The translations under genes were made by a program, and so were the position numbers. The notes beneath the pieces were generated by a model. That model did not search any database and had not been told where the DNA came from. It worked only from the letters and a program-made list of their open reading frames with translations. Shown here piece by piece: positions 1 to 7,121 of a stretch of DNA of 33,532 nt (within the stretch, counting starts at the first letter, position 1; each line of letters opens with the position of its first letter). This DNA comes from Eubacteriales bacterium (GTDB lineage: Bacteria > Bacillota > Clostridia > Oscillospirales > Oscillospiraceae): contig JAUMWJ010000024.1 in the NCBI GenBank assembly GCA_030529655.1, positions 1 through 33,532 on the forward strand, given 5' to 3'.

Positions 1-27
1 CTAAAAGGATTTCCAAAAACCATAGTT

Positions 28-91
28 TTTTGGCGGCGTTTTTGCTTAATTTTTTCGCTGAAGAAAAAAGTAAGCCCCCGGAGGGAAACAT
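28..91. repeat. Divergent copy of dispersed hairpin repeat
   Basis: This stretch follows the same order of blocks as the better copies at 2972-3041 and 33463-33532: a GGCGTTTTT block, a T-run, a short loop, an A-run ending AAAAAGT, then CCCCCGGAGGG. It is clearly more diverged than the other two. It lies just beyond the stop codon of the minus-strand small gene at 99-272, so it could also serve as that gene's 3' hairpin. Membership of the family is judged by eye. Confidence 0.45.
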
Positions 92-98
92 GAACATC

Positions 99-272
99 TC
101 ACATCTCCCGTATCTCCGGAAACAGTTCCTCCAACTCTCCCATACGCAACTGCACCACCTTCTCGTGCAGCCATTCATATTCCGCCTGCGCCCGGCCGAG
201 CGCCTCATTTGCCTCTTGTAATGCCTCCTGCAAAGCCAGACTATGCGCGGCAAAATTACCCCAATCCAACAT
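99..272 (-). CDS. Small acidic coiled-coil-like protein, 57 aa
   Basis: I do not recognise a family. The frame begins with ATG at 272, six bases after a strong AGGAGG ribosome binding site, and ends in TGA at 99-101. The product (start MLDWGNFAAHSLALQEALQE) is rich in Glu, Leu and Gln with roughly heptad-spaced hydrophobics, so an alpha-helical coiled coil is likely. It has no signal peptide or membrane segment. It is divergent from the ribbon-helix-helix gene at 394, sharing a 121-bp AT-rich spacer. The strong Shine-Dalgarno sequence and the divergent partner argue that it is real; function is unknown. Confidence 0.6.
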   Translation of the reverse strand: MLDWGNFAAHSLALQEALQEANEALGRAQAEYEWLHEKVVQLRMGELEELFPEIREM

Positions 273-290
273 AATAATTTCCTCCTATAG

Positions 291-312
291 ATATATTTTG
301 AATATATTTTGT
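291..312. promoter_or_regulatory. Tandem AT-rich repeats between divergent small genes
   Basis: Two adjacent 11-bp copies of ATATATTTTG followed by A or T lie directly upstream of the 57-aa gene. An inverted relative (AAAATAT) appears near 367-373, close to the start of the ribbon-helix-helix gene. Ribbon-helix-helix proteins commonly bind short tandem or inverted sites in their own control region, so these are candidate operators; that role is inference. Confidence 0.35.
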
Positions 313-393
313 GTTTGTTTTCCACATTTTAGCATGGCGCAAACATAAAATAAGAAAAATAAACGCAAAATATGTCTATTTTGGGGCGATTAT

Positions 394-561
394 ATGTCGG
401 TGAAAAGTCTTTCAATCAGGATTGAAGATACCATGTTGGACAAGCTGCACATCGTGGCAGACTATGAGGGGCGCAGTGCCAACAGTCAGATTTTGATCCT
501 CATTCGCGACTGCATTGAGGATTACGAGCAGCGTCATGGCAAGATCCAGCCGGAAAAGTGA
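394..561 (+). CDS. Small ribbon-helix-helix (Arc/CopG-type) DNA-binding protein, 55 aa
   Basis: The frame runs from ATG at 394 to TGA at 559-561. The N-terminus SVKSLSIRIEDTMLDKL has the alternating hydrophobic/polar beta-strand (LSIRI) followed by a first helix. The central EGRSANSQILILIRDCIEDY has the usual turn and second helix of MetJ/Arc/CopG-type regulators. Length fits a single RHH domain. The ribosome binding site is weak (GGGG about seven bases upstream). It is divergent from the 57-aa coiled-coil gene, an arrangement that suggests autoregulation of the shared spacer. It could be an antitoxin-like regulator, but no toxin is visible nearby. The specific target is unknown. Confidence 0.7.
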   Translation: MSVKSLSIRIEDTMLDKLHIVADYEGRSANSQILILIRDCIEDYEQRHGKIQPEK

Positions 562-573
562 GGAAAATAATTG

Positions 574-695
574 ACCACCGTCAAACCAGCCGTTTCCCGC
601 CTGCTGCCGCAGCCGCCAAACGGGGTTTTTCCTCGAAATTGCCTCGCTTCATCTGCCGCAGGCAGCGCTTCGGCAATTTCCCCTTGACGGCGGTG
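574..695. repeat. Long imperfect inverted repeat upstream of glyS
   Basis: Outer arms ACCACCGTCAA (574-584) and TTGACGGCGGT (684-694) pair imperfectly, and inner arms GAAATTGCC (635-643) and GGCAATTTC (672-680) pair perfectly. Between them lie CTGCCGC/GCGGCAG-like segments. The right arm carries the -35 hexamer proposed for glyS. It could be a strong terminator-like structure for the RHH gene or the remnant of a small mobile element. Confidence 0.4.
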
Positions 696-712
696 GAAAA
701 AGGTGTTATCCT
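684..712 (+). promoter_or_regulatory. Predicted sigma-A promoter of the glyS T-box leader
   Basis: TTGACG at 684-689 and TATCCT at 707-712 are separated by exactly 17 bp. Initiation would fall near 719, just before the T-box leader. The -35 box overlaps the right arm of the inverted repeat at 574-695. Confidence 0.55.
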
Positions 713-718
713 GTCCTT

Positions 719-886
719 AATATTGAAAAGGCGATGAGGAGAGGTGGCGCTCTCCGGAGCCGCAGGAGGAAATGCCTGCCGTGTCGCTCGCGTTAAGGGT
801 GTAGAGTGTGGAGTGATCCAAATTCAGGTGGAACCACGGATAGTTTGCTATTCGCCCTGAGCCGATATTGGCTTAGGGCGATTTTT
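719..886 (+). ncRNA. T-box riboswitch leader of glyS
   Basis: The T-box sequence AGGTGGAACCACGG is at 826-839, and a terminator with stem CGCCCTgAGCC/GGCTtAGGGCG and a following T-run is at 853-886. By family knowledge, uncharged tRNA-Gly would stabilise the antiterminator and permit transcription of glyS. The part 5' of the T-box is only about 105 nt, shorter than a typical full stem I-III leader. It contains the GCGATGAGGAGAG opening motif usual near the base of stem I. I could not assign the specifier codon with certainty; a GGC is present at 746-748. Confidence 0.85.
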
Positions 887-928
887 ATTTTGTCCAATCA
901 AATATTCAGATAAAAAGGAGAACACAAC

Positions 929-2356
929 ATGAAAAACACCGAAAAAACGATGGAAAAAATCGTTGCCCTGTGTAAAAACCGCGGCTTTATCTTCGCCGGC
1001 TCCGAAATCTACGGCGGTCTGGCCAACACCTGGGACTACGGCCCCTTGGGCGTTGAGCTGAAGAACAACGTCAAGAAGGCATGGTGGAAGAAGTTCGTGC
1101 AGGAGAACCCCTATAATGTGGGTCAGGACAGCGCCATTCTGATGAATCCCCAGACTTGGGTGGCATCCGGCCATCTGGGCGGCTTCAGCGATCCTCTGAT
1201 GGACTGCAAGGAGTGCAAGGAGCGTTTCCGTGCCGATAAGGTCATCGAGGACTTCTGCGCCGAGCAGAGCATTGAGCTGCCCAAGCCCATCGACGCTTTC
1301 TCCCAGCAGGAGATGGCCGAGTTCATCGAGTCCCACAACATTCCCTGCCCCAGCTGCGGCAAGCACAACTTCACCGACATTCGTCAGTTCAACCTGATGT
1401 TCAAGACTTTCCAGGGTGTCACCGAGGATGCCAAGAACACCGTGTATCTGCGTCCCGAAACGGCACAGGGCATCTTTGTCAACTTCAATAATGTCCAGCG
1501 CACCACCCGCCGCAAGCTGCCTTTCGGCGTGTGCCAGATCGGTAAGTCCTTCCGTAACGAGATCACCCCGGGCAACTTCACCTTCCGTACCCGTGAGTTT
1601 GAGCAGATGGAGCTGGAGTTCTTCTGCAAGCCCGGCACGGATCTGGAGTGGTTCAGCTACTGGCGTGAGTTCTGCCACAACTGGCTGCTGGGTCTGAACA
1701 TGAAGGACGAAAATCTGCGCCTTAGAGACCACGATCCCGAGGAACTGTGCTTCTACTCCAAGGCAACCACCGACTTCGAGTTCATGTTCCCCTTCGGCTG
1801 GGGCGAGCTGTGGGGCGTGGCTGACCGTACCGACTACGACCTGACCCAGCATCAGAACACCTCCGGCGTGGACATGACCTATTTCGATCCCGAAACCAAC
1901 GAGCACTACATTCCCTATGTTGTCGAGCCCTCTCTGGGTGCTGACCGCGTGGTGCTGGCATTCCTGATCGAGGCCTATGACGAGGAGATCGTGGACGAAA
2001 CCAAGAACGACACCCGCGTCGTCATGCACTTCCATCCTGCGCTGGCTCCCTTCAAGGCCGCCGTGCTGCCCCTTTCCAAGAAGCTGAGCGACAAGGCTCG
2101 CGAGGTCTATGCTGAGATTTCCAAGGAATTCATGGTGGACTTCGATGAGACCGGCTCTATCGGTAAGCGTTATCGCCGTGAGGACGAGATCGGTACGCCT
2201 TACTGTATCACCGTGGACTTCGACACCGTGGGTGACGAGGCCAAGGGCATTGTTGCCGACAACTGCGTCACCGTCCGTGAGCGCGACACCATGGAGCAGG
2301 TGCGTATGCCCATCAGCGAGCTGCGTGACTACCTGCGCGAGAAGCTGGCATACTAA
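929..2356 (+). CDS. glyS: Glycyl-tRNA synthetase (single-chain dimeric type)
   Basis: This class II synthetase attaches glycine to tRNA-Gly in the cytoplasm. The 475-residue length fits the alpha2 GlyRS found in many Gram-positives, rather than the alpha2beta2 GlyQ/GlyS enzyme. It has WVASGH of motif 1 near residue 77. Motif 2 contains GKSFRNEI followed by [14 protein letters not shown], and motif 3 contains [14 protein letters not shown]. The C-terminal anticodon-binding domain begins around [19 protein letters not shown]. Two CxxC pairs (Cys93/96 and Cys140/143) look like a zinc knuckle in the insertion. The start follows AAAAAGGAG with good spacing. Expression is controlled by the upstream T-box, and a terminator follows the gene. 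No oddities were seen. Confidence 0.97.
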   Translation: MKNTEKTMEKIVALCKNRGFIFAGSEIYGGLANTWDYGPLGVELKNNVKKAWWKKFVQENPYNVGQDSAILMNPQTWVASGHLGGFSDPLMDCKECKERFRADKVIEDFCAEQSIELPKPIDAFSQQEMAEFIESHNIPCPSCGKHNFTDIRQFNLMFKTFQGVTEDAKNTVYLRPETAQGIFVNFNNVQRTTRRKLPFGVCQIGKSFRNEITPGNFTFRTREFEQMELEFFCKPGTDLEWFSYWREFCHNWLLGLNMKDENLRLRDHDPEELCFYSKATTDFEFMFPFGWGELWGVADRTDYDLTQHQNTSGVDMTYFDPETNEHYIPYVVEPSLGADRVVLAFLIEAYDEEIVDETKNDTRVVMHFHPALAPFKAAVLPLSKKLSDKAREVYAEISKEFMVDFDETGSIGKRYRREDEIGTPYCITVDFDTVGDEAKGIVADNCVTVRERDTMEQVRMPISELRDYLREKLAY

Positions 2357-2366
2357 GAAAATTTAT

Positions 2367-2398
2367 AGGAGCAGACTTATTGTCTGCTCCTAATTTTT
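2367..2398 (+). terminator. Rho-independent terminator of glyS
   Basis: A perfect 10-bp stem (AGGAGCAGAC / GTCTGCTCCT) with loop TTATT is followed by AATTTTTA. It begins ten bases after the glyS stop codon. Confidence 0.85.
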
Positions 2399-2421
2399 AT
2401 CTCGGAGAAGGAGAAATACCT

Positions 2422-2547
2422 ATGAATATTAAAAAGCAACTGATGATCGGCGGTGCATTGCTGACCGTCACTTCCGCCGCCTGCCTGAAACTGGCCCAAT
2501 GGGCAGGGAAGAAGATCGAAGAGCGGCAGAAAAAGGAAAAGAAGTAA
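2422..2547 (+). CDS. Small single-pass membrane-like protein, 41 aa
   Basis: ATG at 2422 follows a GGAGAAGGAG Shine-Dalgarno at 2404-2413, and TAA is at 2545-2547. The product starts MNIKKQLMIGGALLTVTSAA, giving a short hydrophobic stretch, then a very basic tail ending KEKK. This pattern (positive N-terminus, about 15-20 hydrophobic residues, lysine-rich C-terminus) suggests a tiny membrane-associated peptide. It lies after the glyS terminator. No family is recognised. It is called mainly on the strong ribosome binding site and coherent composition. Confidence 0.55.
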   Translation: MNIKKQLMIGGALLTVTSAACLKLAQWAGKKIEERQKKEKK

Positions 2548-2629
2548 CGAAGTTATCTCTTTTGATTCTCTCCGAGGGCATCCTTTTGCTATCTATGGTA
2601 GGAGTTAATTTCGCCCTTGCGAGGGCGAG

Positions 2630-2655
2630 GTACTTTCTGTATGAGCAGAAAGTAC
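2630..2655. repeat. Perfect 10-bp hairpin in spacer
   Basis: GTACTTTCTG and CAGAAAGTAC flank the loop TATGAG. No T-run follows on either strand, so it is not a standard terminator. It sits next to another GC-rich hairpin at 2611-2628 and is probably part of an intergenic repeat. Confidence 0.55.
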
Positions 2656-2971
2656 CCAAAGACTCATTTAAAACCAAGGTTTTAAAGAATCCTTGCGCGT
2701 ATCGGCAAAGTGGAAAACAGAGGCTTTTCCCTCGCGTTGCATAGCGTGGCGCAGACTTAATCTAAATTATGCATCGCCTCAGCGTCTAACCCGCTCGTCC
2801 GCTTACATTTCTGGAATGTAGAAGTTTAATCTCCTACCGTTCCGCAATCTGCGGCAGCAATAAGAACAAAACGCGGTCATATTTGCACCAACGATATATG
2901 CCGTATAAGTTCGCGAAGTAATGATATGCAAATTTTCGCCGCAGTGTAGCCGCGCGAGGGAATTTTTAGAA

Positions 2972-3041
2972 CCGCAGGTTCTGAACGGCGTTTTTTGGTA
3001 ACTTTTTGCCGCTGTTGGCAAAAAGTCACCCGCCGGAGGCA
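2972..3041. repeat. Dispersed 70-bp hairpin repeat, copy A
   Basis: It matches the reverse complement of 33463-33532 at all but about three of 70 positions. It starts CCGCAGGTTCT, contains GGCGTTTTTTGGTAAC, then a hairpin with arms CTTTTTGCC and GGCAAAAAG, and ends CACCCGCCGGAGGCA. It carries no reading frame. The layout resembles REP/MITE-type intergenic elements. Confidence 0.85.
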
Positions 3042-3102
3042 TTCCCGTAAAACACCGACGATAGCAAAACACATTCACGAGTAGGACAATACCCACATAA
3101 AA

Positions 3103-3130
3103 AAGGACTTCACCGCATGGTGAAGTCCTT
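3103..3130 (-). terminator. Rho-independent terminator of pduL
   Basis: A perfect 12-bp stem AAGGACTTCACC / GGTGAAGTCCTT with a 4-nt loop is followed on the minus strand by TTTTATG. It lies just beyond the pduL stop codon. Confidence 0.85.
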
Positions 3131-3148
3131 TCCTTATAGCTATATCAA

Positions 3149-3718
3149 TCAGTCAACGATGATCTCGCCCTCGTTGGCACCACCGCAAGCGTTGTTCTCA
3201 TCGGTGTCGATGTGCATACCCACATTCCAGCCGGCGCCGGTGCGGATAACCACGTCGTCAAAGATGACCTTGCGGCCCTCGGCGCCCATGGCGACCTTGA
3301 CGATCTGACCGCTCTTGAGACCCATCTCTTCAGCAGCCTCGGGGGACATATGAATGTGACGCTTTGCCACGATCACGCCTTCCTTCAGCTCCAGCTCACC
3401 GGCAGGACCCACCAGCTTGCAGGCGCCGCTGCCCTCGATCTTACCGCTCTCGCGGATGGGGGCGTCAATACCGATGCTGCGTGCGTCGGTCATGCTCAGT
3501 TCCACCTGGCAAGCGCTGCGTGCGGGGCCCAGGATGGACACGTTCTTCAGCTCCTTCTTGGGGCCGACGACGGTGACGCGCTCATTGGTAGCGAACTGAC
3601 CGGGCTGGGACAGTTCCTTGCGGAAGGTCATCTGATAGCCTGCGCCGAACAGAACTTCCAGAGCTTCCTGGGTCACATGGATGTGACGGGCAGAGGTTTC
3701 AACAAGAATCTTCTTCAT
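3149..3718 (-). CDS. pduL: PduL-type phosphate acyltransferase (phosphotransacylase)
   Basis: The family interconverts acyl-CoA and acyl-phosphate; with acetate kinase it would make ATP from acetyl-CoA in fermenters lacking the classical Pta. The 189-residue protein shows the two histidine motifs that hold the zinc ions: RHIHVT (His12, His14) and KRHIHMS (His121, His123). GPARSACQVE and the C-terminal GWNVGMHIDTDENNA also fit. There is no N-terminal extension resembling a microcompartment targeting peptide, and no shell genes lie nearby, so a cytosolic housekeeping role is likely. It sits 18 bp downstream of the MATE gene and ends at a strong terminator. The substrate (acetyl versus propionyl) cannot be told from sequence. 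Confidence 0.93.
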   Translation of the reverse strand: MKKILVETSARHIHVTQEALEVLFGAGYQMTFRKELSQPGQFATNERVTVVGPKKELKNVSILGPARSACQVELSMTDARSIGIDAPIRESGKIEGSGACKLVGPAGELELKEGVIVAKRHIHMSPEAAEEMGLKSGQIVKVAMGAEGRKVIFDDVVIRTGAGWNVGMHIDTDENNACGGANEGEIIVD

Positions 3719-3736
3719 TTTTGTAATCTCCTTTAT

Positions 3737-5119
3737 TTACTCCTGCGGCTTTTCGATGCCGTTCAGGGGAATTTTGCAGATAATGGTTTTATATACGTGA
3801 ATAAAGCAGCAGACCGTCACAGCCAGGGCGGCGATTTCCGCGATGGGATAGCTCCACCATACCAGATTGCTGTTGCCGACGGCAGTGCCGTAGCGTGCCA
3901 GCAGGAAAGCGGCAGGAATCAGCACCACCAACTGACGGATAAACGAGGTGATCATGGAGTAGACGGACTTGCCCAGTGCCTGCAGCGTGCTGCCCAGGGC
4001 GATACACGCGCCGGCCAGAGCAAAACTCAGCGAGATGATACGCAGGCAAGGTACGCCAACGGCCATGAGCTCGTCTCCTGCGGAGAAGATTTTCATCAGA
4101 AGTTGAGGCACGGTCAGGAACACGATCATACCGAAGAGCATAATGCAGGAGGCGTAGGTCACGCTGCGCTTGACGGTTTCCATCATGCGCTTGCGGTTCT
4201 GCGCACCGTAGTTATAGGCAACAATGGGCACCACACCGTTATTGAGACCGAACACGGGCATGAAGATCAGACTGTTGATCTTGAAGAACACGCCGAAGGC
4301 GGTGGCGGCGGTTTCGTGTGCGGCATGGTAGGTGATGAGGATCTTGTTCATCAGGAAGGTCATCACCGAGCCGATGGCCATCATGATCACAGAGGGGATA
4401 CCGATGGCATAGATGCCGCCGACAATGCGCCAGTCGGGACGGAAATGACGGAAGTGCAGATGAATATCGGTGTTCTTCTTGCGGTTGAAGTAGAATGCCA
4501 ACACGCATCCGCAGCACTGACCGATGACAGTAGCGATGGCGGCACCCGCCACACCCAGCTTAAGCACGAAGATAAACACGGGGTCGAGGATAATATTGAT
4601 GATAGCACCCGTACCTTGCGTATACATGGAGTAGATACTGCGGCCCGTACCCTGCAGCAGACGCTCGAACATGACCTGACCGAACAGACCGAAGGAACAG
4701 CCGGTGATGATGTGGAGGTAGCTGTTGCCCATGTCGATGATGTGCTGCTGCTTGGTCTGGAAGGTAAAGAGGGCGTTGCTGAAGCACAGACCCAGCACGG
4801 CGGAGATGGCGAAACCCACGAACGCCAGAAAGATACCGTTGATGGCCACCTTATCGGCCCGCTCCTGCTGCCTTGCACCCAGAGCGCGGCCCATCATGGC
4901 GTTGACACCCACGGCCGTACCGGTGGCAAGGCCGATCATCAACTGCTGAGCGGAGAAGGCCAGCGAAACGGCGGTCAGTGCGTCCTGACTGAGCATGGCC
5001 ACGAACATACTGTCCACCACGTTATAAAGAGCCTGCACCAGCATGGACGCGATGATGGGCAGGGACATATTCCAAATCAGTTTGCGAATGGGCATAACGC
5101 CCAGTTTGTTTTCCTGCAT
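3737..5119 (-). CDS. MATE-family multidrug/cation antiporter
   Basis: This integral membrane exporter typically extrudes drugs or cationic compounds against Na+ or H+. The 460-residue product has about twelve hydrophobic segments in two similar halves. MATE-like features include SLPIIASMLVQALYNVVDSMFV near the N-terminus and a matching NNGVVPIVAYNYGA in the second half. I choose ATG at 5119 because it follows AAAGGAAG at suitable spacing. The in-frame ATG at 5146 lies nine codons upstream with no ribosome binding site. pduL follows 18 bp downstream, probably in the same transcript. The substrate is unknown. Confidence 0.93.
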   Translation of the reverse strand: MQENKLGVMPIRKLIWNMSLPIIASMLVQALYNVVDSMFVAMLSQDALTAVSLAFSAQQLMIGLATGTAVGVNAMMGRALGARQQERADKVAINGIFLAFVGFAISAVLGLCFSNALFTFQTKQQHIIDMGNSYLHIITGCSFGLFGQVMFERLLQGTGRSIYSMYTQGTGAIINIILDPVFIFVLKLGVAGAAIATVIGQCCGCVLAFYFNRKKNTDIHLHFRHFRPDWRIVGGIYAIGIPSVIMMAIGSVMTFLMNKILITYHAAHETAATAFGVFFKINSLIFMPVFGLNNGVVPIVAYNYGAQNRKRMMETVKRSVTYASCIMLFGMIVFLTVPQLLMKIFSAGDELMAVGVPCLRIISLSFALAGACIALGSTLQALGKSVYSMITSFIRQLVVLIPAAFLLARYGTAVGNSNLVWWSYPIAEIAALAVTVCCFIHVYKTIICKIPLNGIEKPQE

Positions 5120-5148
5120 CTTTTGTGACTTCCTTTTATCTATCATAA

Positions 5149-5167
5149 TTACAACATCTTATTGTAA
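5149..5167. promoter_or_regulatory. Possible operator dyad upstream of the MATE gene
   Basis: TTACAA and TTGTAA form a 6-bp dyad separated by seven bases, immediately upstream of the MATE coding region. Local repressors of drug exporters often bind such symmetric sites, but no regulator gene is adjacent. The assignment is tentative. Confidence 0.25.
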
Positions 5168-5240
5168 CACGGTGACACATAAAAGAAAACCCCAAAAGGA
5201 GAGGAATATCCCATAATTTCTGCTTAGTTTTTATAACAAA

Positions 5241-5269
5241 TATAGGGATGGACACCGTCCACCCCTATA
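5241..5269 (-). terminator. Probable terminator hairpin downstream of AlaX gene
   Basis: Thirteen-base arms (5241-5253 and 5257-5269) pair with one G-U when read on the minus strand, with a 3-nt loop. The following TTTGTTAT is a weak U-tract, so termination may be partial. Confidence 0.5.
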
Positions 5270-5309
5270 TAGTGATAACAAATCGTATAATATGATACAG
5301 ATAATACAA

Positions 5310-6455
5310 TCAGCAATGGAAAAACGCGTGAATTTCCGCTGCCGTGGCGGCAACACTGCCCTGCGCAAAACCGTCACGGCCACCGCCGCGACCGTTCAGT
5401 GCAGCGTTCATGTCTTTGACGAGCTGGCGAATGTCCTGCCCCGGGTGAATGATGGCGTACTTGTAACCGCCGTCCTCGCCGGCGAACACGGCACAGCGAC
5501 CGCCGCATTGTGCGCTGACCGCATCACACAGACGGCGCACGGCATCGGAGGACATCTCCTCCCGCACCAGCAACACATCGCCCGCATCTTTATAGGAAGC
5601 GGCGATTTGGGCAAAGGCGTCCTCCTCTAATTTGTCCGCCTTGGCCTTGACGGTCAAAAGTTCGTTCTGCAAACGCTCCACGGCGGCAAAGGTTTTCTCC
5701 GGCTTGACGGACAGCGCCTGACCGATGGCGCGGTTCTGCTCCCAGTTGGCGGCAAGGTACTTTACCGCACGCTCACCGCATAAAAGCTCCAGGCGCACAC
5801 CGTCACGGAATTTCTGCCAGCCGATGAATTTCACCAGTCCCACCTGACCGCTGAGCGATACATGGGTGCCGCAGCAGGCGCACATATCCGCGCCGGGGAA
5901 GGTGGTGATACGCACCGCACCGGTCAGTTCTTTTTTGCTGCGGTAGGGCAGAGCTTTTAGCTCCTCGGCGTTGGGCCACAGCACCTCAAAGGGGTGGTTT
6001 TCCCAAATGTATCGGTTGGCACGCGCCTCGATTTCCAGAACGCCCTCCCAAGGGATCTCGGCGTTGTAGTCGATGATCACGCTGTCACTGCCCATGTGGA
6101 AGCCGGTGTTGTCGCAGTGATAGGTAGCGCACAGCATACCGGACACGATATGTTCGCCGGAGTGCTGCTGCATATGGTCAAAGCGGCGCACCCACTCGAT
6201 TTCGCCGTGGACAGTCTCGCCGACAGTCAAAGCCTTATCGCAGGTGTGGACGATGACGCCGTCCTTTTCCTGCACGTCCCGCACGCGTGCATCGTTCAAT
6301 GTGCCGAAATCGCAGGGCTGACCGCCGCCCTCGGGATAGAAAGCGGTCTGATCCAGCACCACGGCGAAGCCCTTTTTCAAAGGCTCGCAGGACAGTACCT
6401 TGGCATCAAACGCGCGCATAAACGCATCTTCATAGTATAATTTTGTGGTTTGCAT
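5310..6455 (-). CDS. alaX: Alanyl-tRNA editing protein (AlaX, long form)
   Basis: AlaX hydrolyses mischarged Ser-tRNA-Ala (or Gly-tRNA-Ala) in trans. The 381-residue protein has the N-terminal barrel with FYPEGGGQP. The editing-site zinc motifs are H98-SGE-H102 and C194-CGT-H198. A C-terminal DHHA1-like domain contains GRGGGRDGFAQG, as in alanyl-tRNA synthetase. The presence of DHHA1 and the length indicate the long AlaX type. ATG at 6455 follows AAAAGGAG with suitable spacing. It starts 15 bp after the GNAT stop codon, so the two are probably cotranscribed. Confidence 0.93.
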   Translation of the reverse strand: MQTTKLYYEDAFMRAFDAKVLSCEPLKKGFAVVLDQTAFYPEGGGQPCDFGTLNDARVRDVQEKDGVIVHTCDKALTVGETVHGEIEWVRRFDHMQQHSGEHIVSGMLCATYHCDNTGFHMGSDSVIIDYNAEIPWEGVLEIEARANRYIWENHPFEVLWPNAEELKALPYRSKKELTGAVRITTFPGADMCACCGTHVSLSGQVGLVKFIGWQKFRDGVRLELLCGERAVKYLAANWEQNRAIGQALSVKPEKTFAAVERLQNELLTVKAKADKLEEDAFAQIAASYKDAGDVLLVREEMSSDAVRRLCDAVSAQCGGRCAVFAGEDGGYKYAIIHPGQDIRQLVKDMNAALNGRGGGRDGFAQGSVAATAAEIHAFFHC

Positions 6456-6470
6456 GTAGGAGTTCTCCTT

Positions 6471-6947
6471 TTATAGATCGATTTGATAAAAGAGGGCGCG
6501 TGTCAACGGATTGTTGTTATAGCGAGGAATCTGATAGAATCCCAGTTTGTCATAAAGACCGAGGGCGGCTGTCATGGCAGGAAAGGTGTCCAGCCGCACG
6601 TGGCGGTAACCGTAATTGCGTGCATCTGACAAAAGTTGCGCCATCAGTTTCAGACTAAGACCCATACCGCGAAATTCGGGATAGAGATAAATGCGCTTCA
6701 CCTCGCCGTATTCTGTGTCCAGCCTTGTCAGTGCGCCCATACCGGCAATTTCGCCGTCACAGGATATGACATAGATACTGCCATAGGGCGGTGCGTATTT
6801 TTCGGGCAAATGGGAAAGCTCATCGTCATAGCTTTGGTTGGCAAGGCAGGCGCGCATGCCGTCATCCACATCATACAGCATGGCGGCATAGGACGCGAAC
6901 AGAGGGCGTAAAAGTTCGGGGCGGTTCTGTGCGGGAATAAGCTCCAT
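6471..6947 (-). CDS. GNAT-family N-acetyltransferase
   Basis: The product belongs to the acetyl-CoA-dependent GNAT family. The acetyl-CoA loop is visible as VKRIYLYPEFRGMGLSLKL, followed by a motif B-like HVRLDTFPAMTAALGLYDKLGF. The start at 6947 gives 158 residues (MELIPAQNRPEL) and follows AAAGGAG. An in-frame ATG eleven codons upstream lacks a ribosome binding site. It leads an apparent two-gene unit with alaX. The acceptor substrate cannot be predicted. The pairing with a tRNA-editing enzyme is suggestive but proves nothing. Confidence 0.9.
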   Translation of the reverse strand: MELIPAQNRPELLRPLFASYAAMLYDVDDGMRACLANQSYDDELSHLPEKYAPPYGSIYVISCDGEIAGMGALTRLDTEYGEVKRIYLYPEFRGMGLSLKLMAQLLSDARNYGYRHVRLDTFPAMTAALGLYDKLGFYQIPRYNNNPLTRALFYQIDL

Positions 6948-7121
6948 ATATACACACTCCTTTGTACCATAGTGTGCCATAAAACGGGGAAAAGTGCAAG
7001 AAAAAAGGACAGCGCGCAGCGGAGAATTCCCATCTCTACCGCGGGTAGGTACAAATCTGCGTAAAACTGTGCTATGCTTTGATTCAGGAAAAGCTTTTCC
7101 GCCTAAAAAGGAGGAATCAAT

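Larger units (their letters stand above)
2548..3100. other. Gene-free, repeat-rich spacer of about 550 bp
   Basis: No credible gene lies between the 41-aa ORF and the pduL terminator. The stretch holds a hairpin TCGCCCT/AGGGCGA at 2611-2628 and a perfect 10-bp hairpin GTACTTTCTG/CAGAAAGTAC at 2630-2655. It also has a small inverted repeat AAAACC/GGTTTT near 2671-2684, TACATT/AATGTA near 2804-2821, and the 70-bp dispersed repeat at 2972-3041. It looks like accumulated intergenic repeat elements. Confidence 0.6.

Noticed and set aside
848-2035. 395-codon open frame opposite glyS
   Set aside because: GlyRS on the plus strand has a T-box, ribosome binding site and class II motifs; the antisense frame shows none of these.
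2803-3096. 97-codon minus-strand frame in the repeat-rich spacer
   Set aside because: It runs through the dispersed repeat and has no ribosome binding site or protein-like composition.
2548-3100. CRISPR array or tRNA gene in the spacer
   Set aside because: The repeats are single hairpins without regular spacing, and no cloverleaf with a CCA-type acceptor stem could be drawn.
3212-5128. Very long open frame on the plus strand opposite pduL and the MATE gene
   Set aside because: It is a His/Asp/Gly-rich mirror of real minus-strand genes with recognised motifs and has no ribosome binding site or family resemblance.
5149-5167. TTACAA-N7-TTGTAA as a proven operator
   Set aside because: It is kept only as a weak feature; a 6-bp dyad in AT-rich DNA can arise by chance and no regulator is adjacent.
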